Shown here: one piece after another, positions 6,313-8,154 of the stretch | Position numbering within the stretch: position 1 is the first letter of the stretch | Layout of the letters: each line of letters opens with the position of its first letter | Origin: Stagnihabitans sp039932095 | GTDB lineage: Bacteria; Pseudomonadota; Alphaproteobacteria; Rhodobacterales; Rhodobacteraceae | Length of the DNA: 8,154 nucleotides | Assembly: GCA_039932095.1 (NCBI GenBank) | Contig: JBDTQR010000194.1 | Span: 1-8,154 of the forward strand | Direction: 5' to 3' | The notes under the pieces: generated by a model | Databases searched by the model: none | Told to the model about the DNA's origin: nothing | What the model saw: only the letters and a program-made list of their open reading frames with translations | Translations under genes and position numbers: made by a program

Positions 6313-6540
6313 TCACTTCAACCGGTAGACGCCTTCTGGCAGGTCCAGCGCCGCAGCAAGGTCCCTGGTCTGCTGGATCGACAGGGTAATCCGCAGCGGC
6401 CGGTCGGTCTGCGGATCGACCTGTTGCACCACGACGCAATCCTCAAATGCCTCGATCACCACGTCTTCCTGCAAATGCACGGTGCCCTCATCGACGAGGG
6501 TGATCACGGTGGCATCAAAGTCGTGCTCGATGGTGAACAT
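6313..6540 (-). CDS. Hypothetical acidic protein (75 aa)
   Basis: I cannot name a family. The 75-residue product begins MFTIEHDFDATVITLVDEGT and has alternating hydrophobic residues, suggesting several beta-strands (10-16, 27-30, 35-41, 48-54). A helix with QQTRDLAAALDLPEGVYRL (56-74) follows; the DLPEGVYRL end looks like a conserved motif. The protein is acidic and soluble, with no membrane segment. The frame is open upstream of the ATG at 6540, but that part encodes arginine- and glycine-rich noise, so I start at 6540. There is no Shine-Dalgarno before this ATG. Instead a -10-like TATCAT lies 6 bases upstream, which suggests a leaderless mRNA. Its 5' end overlaps the 3' end of the tautomerase-like ORF by 37 bases in another frame. 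Confidence 0.7.
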   Translation of the reverse strand: MFTIEHDFDATVITLVDEGTVHLQEDVVIEAFEDCVVVQQVDPQTDRPLRITLSIQQTRDLAAALDLPEGVYRLK

Positions 6541-6698
6541 TGGGCGATGATAGGCAGCGCCGCAAAGGGGCGCAATAGGGTCCTCGCCCTCATCCGGCCC
6601 AACTCTTCGACGATGGTCTCCGTCATGCGCCGTATCACCGCCAGCTTCTGCGCGGCCGATGCAACGGCCATGGCGCACTCAACTCTGACAATTGGCAC
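6504..6698 (-). CDS. Tautomerase-like (4-oxalocrotonate tautomerase family) small ORF, possibly degraded
   Basis: A 64-codon ORF starting with GTG at 6698 and preceded by an ideal GGGAGG with 6 bases to the start. After the initiator it reads PIVRVE. A proline as the second residue is the catalytic base of the 4-oxalocrotonate tautomerase family once Met is removed, and PIVRVE is a typical first strand. Residues 16-35 (AQKLAVIRRMTETIVEELGR) match the family's first helix (pattern QK-x-L-x-x-x-x-T-x-x-V-x-x-x-LG). The second half (RMRARTLLRPFAALPIIAQC and onwards) does not show the expected second strand or the common C-terminal W/GG motif. The neighbouring frames do not restore it clearly either. 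The gene is therefore either a divergent member or one that has lost its C-terminal half by frameshift. The last 37 bases overlap the 75-aa gene. It diverges from DUF6455 around an FNR-type box. Confidence 0.45.
   Translation of the reverse strand: MPIVRVECAMAVASAAQKLAVIRRMTETIVEELGRMRARTLLRPFAALPIIAQCSPSSTTLMPP
6547..6575 (-). promoter_or_regulatory. Candidate promoter for a leaderless 75-aa gene
   Basis: On the minus strand a -35-like TTGCGC (6575-6570) and a -10-like TATCAT (6552-6547, five of six matching the sigma-70 consensus) are separated by 17 bases. The ATG starts 6 bases after the -10 box, where transcription itself should begin. Confidence 0.4.
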
Positions 6699-6795
6699 AT
6701 TGCACCTCCCATACGTGGCTCTGAGCATGGGCGAACCGTTGCGGCGACGCGATACCCTGTCAGGACCGCGGATTTTCAAGTCGGGACACCACCGG

Positions 6796-6809
6796 TTGAT
6801 CTGGATCAT
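6796..6809. promoter_or_regulatory. FNR/FnrL-type binding box
   Basis: TTGAT-CTGG-ATCAT matches the FNR-family consensus TTGAT-N4-ATCAA at nine of ten defined positions. It lies in the 170-base divergent region, 59 bases upstream of the DUF6455 ATG and 97 bases upstream of the tautomerase-like GTG, so it could serve either gene. FNR-family regulators control low-oxygen genes in Rhodobacteraceae; that this site is bound is inferred. I found no second such box in the window. Confidence 0.5.
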
Positions 6810-6868
6810 CGCTGTGTGGCGGCAGGGCAGGCAGTCTGGGTCCGGAGGAGACGATTGGGAGGCCGCAG

Positions 6869-7117
6869 ATGAACGACAATGACAAGGCGATGGCATTCGG
6901 CCTGACGCGGGGCATGGCGCGGGCGCTTGGGGTCAATCTGATCGAGGCGGTGACCGAGGGTTGGTATCGGCGCGACGAATTGAATGCCCTGGTCGAGCGC
7001 TGTGCCCGCTGTGGTCAGGGCGTGCGGTGTCGGCCGTGGCTGGCGGAACATCAGCGGACAGCATTGCTGCCCGACTATTGCCGCAACAAGACCGAACTGG
7101 AGGCGCTGCAGCTTTGA
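6869..7117 (+). CDS. DUF6455 family four-cysteine protein
   Basis: An 82-residue protein that I place in DUF6455, a family common in Rhodobacterales and without a known function. The N-terminal helix GLTRGMARALGVNLIEAVTE (11-30) is followed by RRDELNALVERCARCGQGVR (34-53) and ends with PDYCRNKTELEAL (68-80). The four cysteines C45, C48, C54 and C71 (CxxC, then C, then YCRN) are the family's hallmark and could bind a metal or iron-sulfur cluster; this is inference. There is no signal peptide or membrane segment, so a cytoplasmic location is expected. ATG at 6869 has GGGAGG at 6857-6862. An FNR-type box upstream suggests oxygen-responsive expression. dgkA follows after 80 bases on the same strand and has its own good ribosome-binding site. 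Confidence 0.85.
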   Translation: MNDNDKAMAFGLTRGMARALGVNLIEAVTEGWYRRDELNALVERCARCGQGVRCRPWLAEHQRTALLPDYCRNKTELEALQL

Positions 7118-7197
7118 CCCCTGACATCGCGCAATCAAGGTGACAGCAGCCAGATAATTTGCCCTATGATCATGGCGAACGGGTCTTGGGGGGCAGA

Positions 7198-7560
7198 ATG
7201 AAACAGCTTTTGCAGGGCGAATTGCGTCGGTTCGCCAATACGGTGATCTGGTCGTGGCAGGGCTGGCGGGCGGCCTGGGCCACGGAAAAAGCCCTGCGGC
7301 AATGGACGGTGGTCAATCTGGTGTCGGCGGCCCTTGCGCTGCTCTTGCCGCTGACCGTCGGGGAACGCGCGACGATTCTGGCGCTTGGCCTGCTGGTACT
7401 GGCAGCCGAACTGATGAACACCGGCATCGAAGAGGTGGTCGACATGATCACCAAGGAAACCGACCCGAGGGCCAAAAGGGCCAAGGATTGCGGATCGGCT
7501 GCGGTGGCGTTGACGGCAATTGCCGGTGGCGTGGCGTGGGTGGTGATCCTGATCGGCTAG
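7198..7560 (+). CDS. dgkA: Diacylglycerol kinase
   Basis: A small integral membrane kinase that phosphorylates diacylglycerol to phosphatidic acid using ATP, recycling lipid left over from membrane-derived glycan or lipopolysaccharide modification. The product has 120 residues, close to the 122 of E. coli DgkA, with three transmembrane helices at about 38-54, 57-76 and 99-118. Conserved active-site residues are intact: E30 (TEKALRQ), the AAELMNTGIEEVVD motif with E71, N74 and E78 (69-82), and RAKDCGSAAVAL with K96 and D97. ATG at 7198 is chosen because of the GGGGGG just upstream and because family sequence begins here; a TTG at 7159 would add a non-conserved 13-residue lead. A GATAAT at 7153-7158 and a TATGAT at 7165-7170 are possible -10 boxes, without convincing -35 partners. 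Confidence 0.95.
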   Translation: MKQLLQGELRRFANTVIWSWQGWRAAWATEKALRQWTVVNLVSAALALLLPLTVGERATILALGLLVLAAELMNTGIEEVVDMITKETDPRAKRAKDCGSAAVALTAIAGGVAWVVILIG

Positions 7561-7588
7561 GTCAAAACGGATTTCCTTTCGACGGGCC

Positions 7589-7606
7589 GCGATTGGACGC
7601 AATCGC
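7589..7606. terminator. Possible bidirectional terminator hairpin between convergent dgkA and the four-helix membrane protein gene
   Basis: GCGATTG (7589-7595) and CAATCGC (7600-7606) form a perfect 7-bp stem with a GACG loop in the 52-base gap between two converging genes. No clear T-run follows on either strand, so the call rests on position and symmetry. Confidence 0.35.
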
Positions 7607-7612
7607 TCAGCA

Positions 7613-7990
7613 TTATCTGGCGTTCATCCACAGATTGTAGGCAAAAGTCAGCACGCCCAGCATCACAAGCCCCTCGGCCAAGGGCGCTGCCGGCACCATG
7701 GCCGCCTCGGGGATCCGGCCTGAGAACATCAAGAACAGCATCACGATCAGCAAAGCGCTGCCAGTAAGGTGCAGCCAGAAATGCACCGTGGCCAGACGGC
7801 CATTGGTCATTGCCGGAAAAGTTTTATAGATCAGACCGAATACAGCCATCAGAACAAAGCCCAACAGGTTGATATGGGCATGAACGGGCATCATGGAGTG
7901 ATCGCCCGACGCTCCCATACGCATCCCCAACCCAATGCCCAACACCAGATATATGGTTCCCACCACCAGAAACGCCCGTGTTATATTCAT
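7613..7990 (-). CDS. Four-helix, histidine-rich membrane protein resembling part of haem-copper oxidase subunit I
   Basis: A 125-residue inner-membrane protein with four predicted helices (about 4-24, 38-57, 67-90 and 102-122). Histidines cluster at the start of helices 2 and 3: DHSMMPVHAHINLLGF (30-45, with H31, H37 and H39) and TVHFWLHLTG (68-77, with H70 and H74). The HAHINLLGF...VFGLIYKTFP pattern recalls the early helices of cbb3 oxidase CcoN and nitric oxide reductase NorB, where such a histidine binds low-spin haem. A full subunit I has 12 or more helices, so this is not an oxidase by itself. It may be a standalone haem- or copper-binding relative, and its function is unknown. ATG at 7990 has AAGGGGCGG just upstream. 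The gene is the last in the window and converges on dgkA. Confidence 0.75.
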   Translation of the reverse strand: MNITRAFLVVGTIYLVLGIGLGMRMGASGDHSMMPVHAHINLLGFVLMAVFGLIYKTFPAMTNGRLATVHFWLHLTGSALLIVMLFLMFSGRIPEAAMVPAAPLAEGLVMLGVLTFAYNLWMNAR

Positions 7991-8154
7991 GATCCGCCCC
8001 TTGAAGTTTCACGGGTTGTCTCCCGCCGCGGCAATTTAGCACAGGTGTGAAAAGCCCCAAAGAAATTGGCGGTCGTTCCACGACTTGCCGCGTCCTTGTG
8101 GCACTATGGACTCGGGGCAGGGGCCTGACCGGCGGGCTTGGCGCTCTGATGAAT

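Noticed and set aside
6424..6882. A 152-codon plus-strand frame across the small-gene region
   Set aside because: It overlaps the 75-aa and tautomerase-like genes on the other strand, has no good ribosome site and no recognisable domain, and ends inside DUF6455 out of frame.
7135..7602. A 155-codon minus-strand frame opposite dgkA
   Set aside because: dgkA is certain from its active-site motifs; the opposite frame is Gln, Arg and His-rich noise.
7991..8154. End of window upstream of the four-helix membrane protein
   Set aside because: A TTGGGG and TAAATT pair with 16 bases between them exists on the minus strand, but it is too weak to call a promoter. No coding sequence or RNA gene was seen here.

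Overview
This window is chromosomal DNA of a high-GC alphaproteobacterium, most likely a Rhodobacterales (Rhodobacteraceae/Paracoccaceae) species. That placement rests on the style of the aspartyl-tRNA synthetase motifs, the pairing of methylmalonyl-CoA epimerase with a DUF1467 membrane protein, a DUF6455 protein, and small proteins typical of that group. It was made by reading translations, not by a database search. I see no tRNA, rRNA, CRISPR array, transposase or integrase, so this looks like core or near-core chromosome rather than an island.

Layout. (1) Positions 2-1486 (+) hold the 3' five-sixths of aspS, closed by a clear intrinsic terminator at 1528-1560. (2) Positions 1584-2828 (+) hold a DUF1993 (DinB-like) protein and a RimJ/RimL-type GNAT acetyltransferase, probably co-transcribed. 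(3) Positions 2910-3677 (-) hold a receiver-only response regulator whose upstream region carries a near-perfect CtrA-type box at 3711-3725. (4) Diverging from it, 3813-4483 (+) holds methylmalonyl-CoA epimerase overlapping a DUF1467 membrane protein by 4 bases. (5) Positions 4561-5828 (-) hold a nitroreductase overlapping an EI24/CysZ-like membrane protein by 4 bases. (6) Positions 5829-7117 hold a cluster of very small genes: a 65-aa lysine-rich orphan (+), a 75-aa orphan (-) that may be leaderless, a tautomerase-like small ORF (-) and a four-cysteine DUF6455 protein (+). The last two diverge around an FNR-type box at 6796-6809. (7) Positions 7198-7560 (+) hold diacylglycerol kinase. Convergent to it at 7613-7990 (-) is a four-helix, histidine-rich membrane protein resembling a fragment of haem-copper oxidase subunit I.

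How the genes fit together. aspS, dgkA and mce are housekeeping genes: translation, phospholipid recycling, and the propionyl-CoA to succinyl-CoA route. Both ATGA overlaps (mce/DUF1467 and nitroreductase/EI24) suggest translational coupling. The least understood part is 6114-7990. An FNR-like site, a conserved four-Cys protein, a tautomerase-like ORF and an orphan haem-copper-oxidase-like protein lie close together there, which hints at low-oxygen or redox regulation. That functional link is inference; only the box and the protein features are seen directly.
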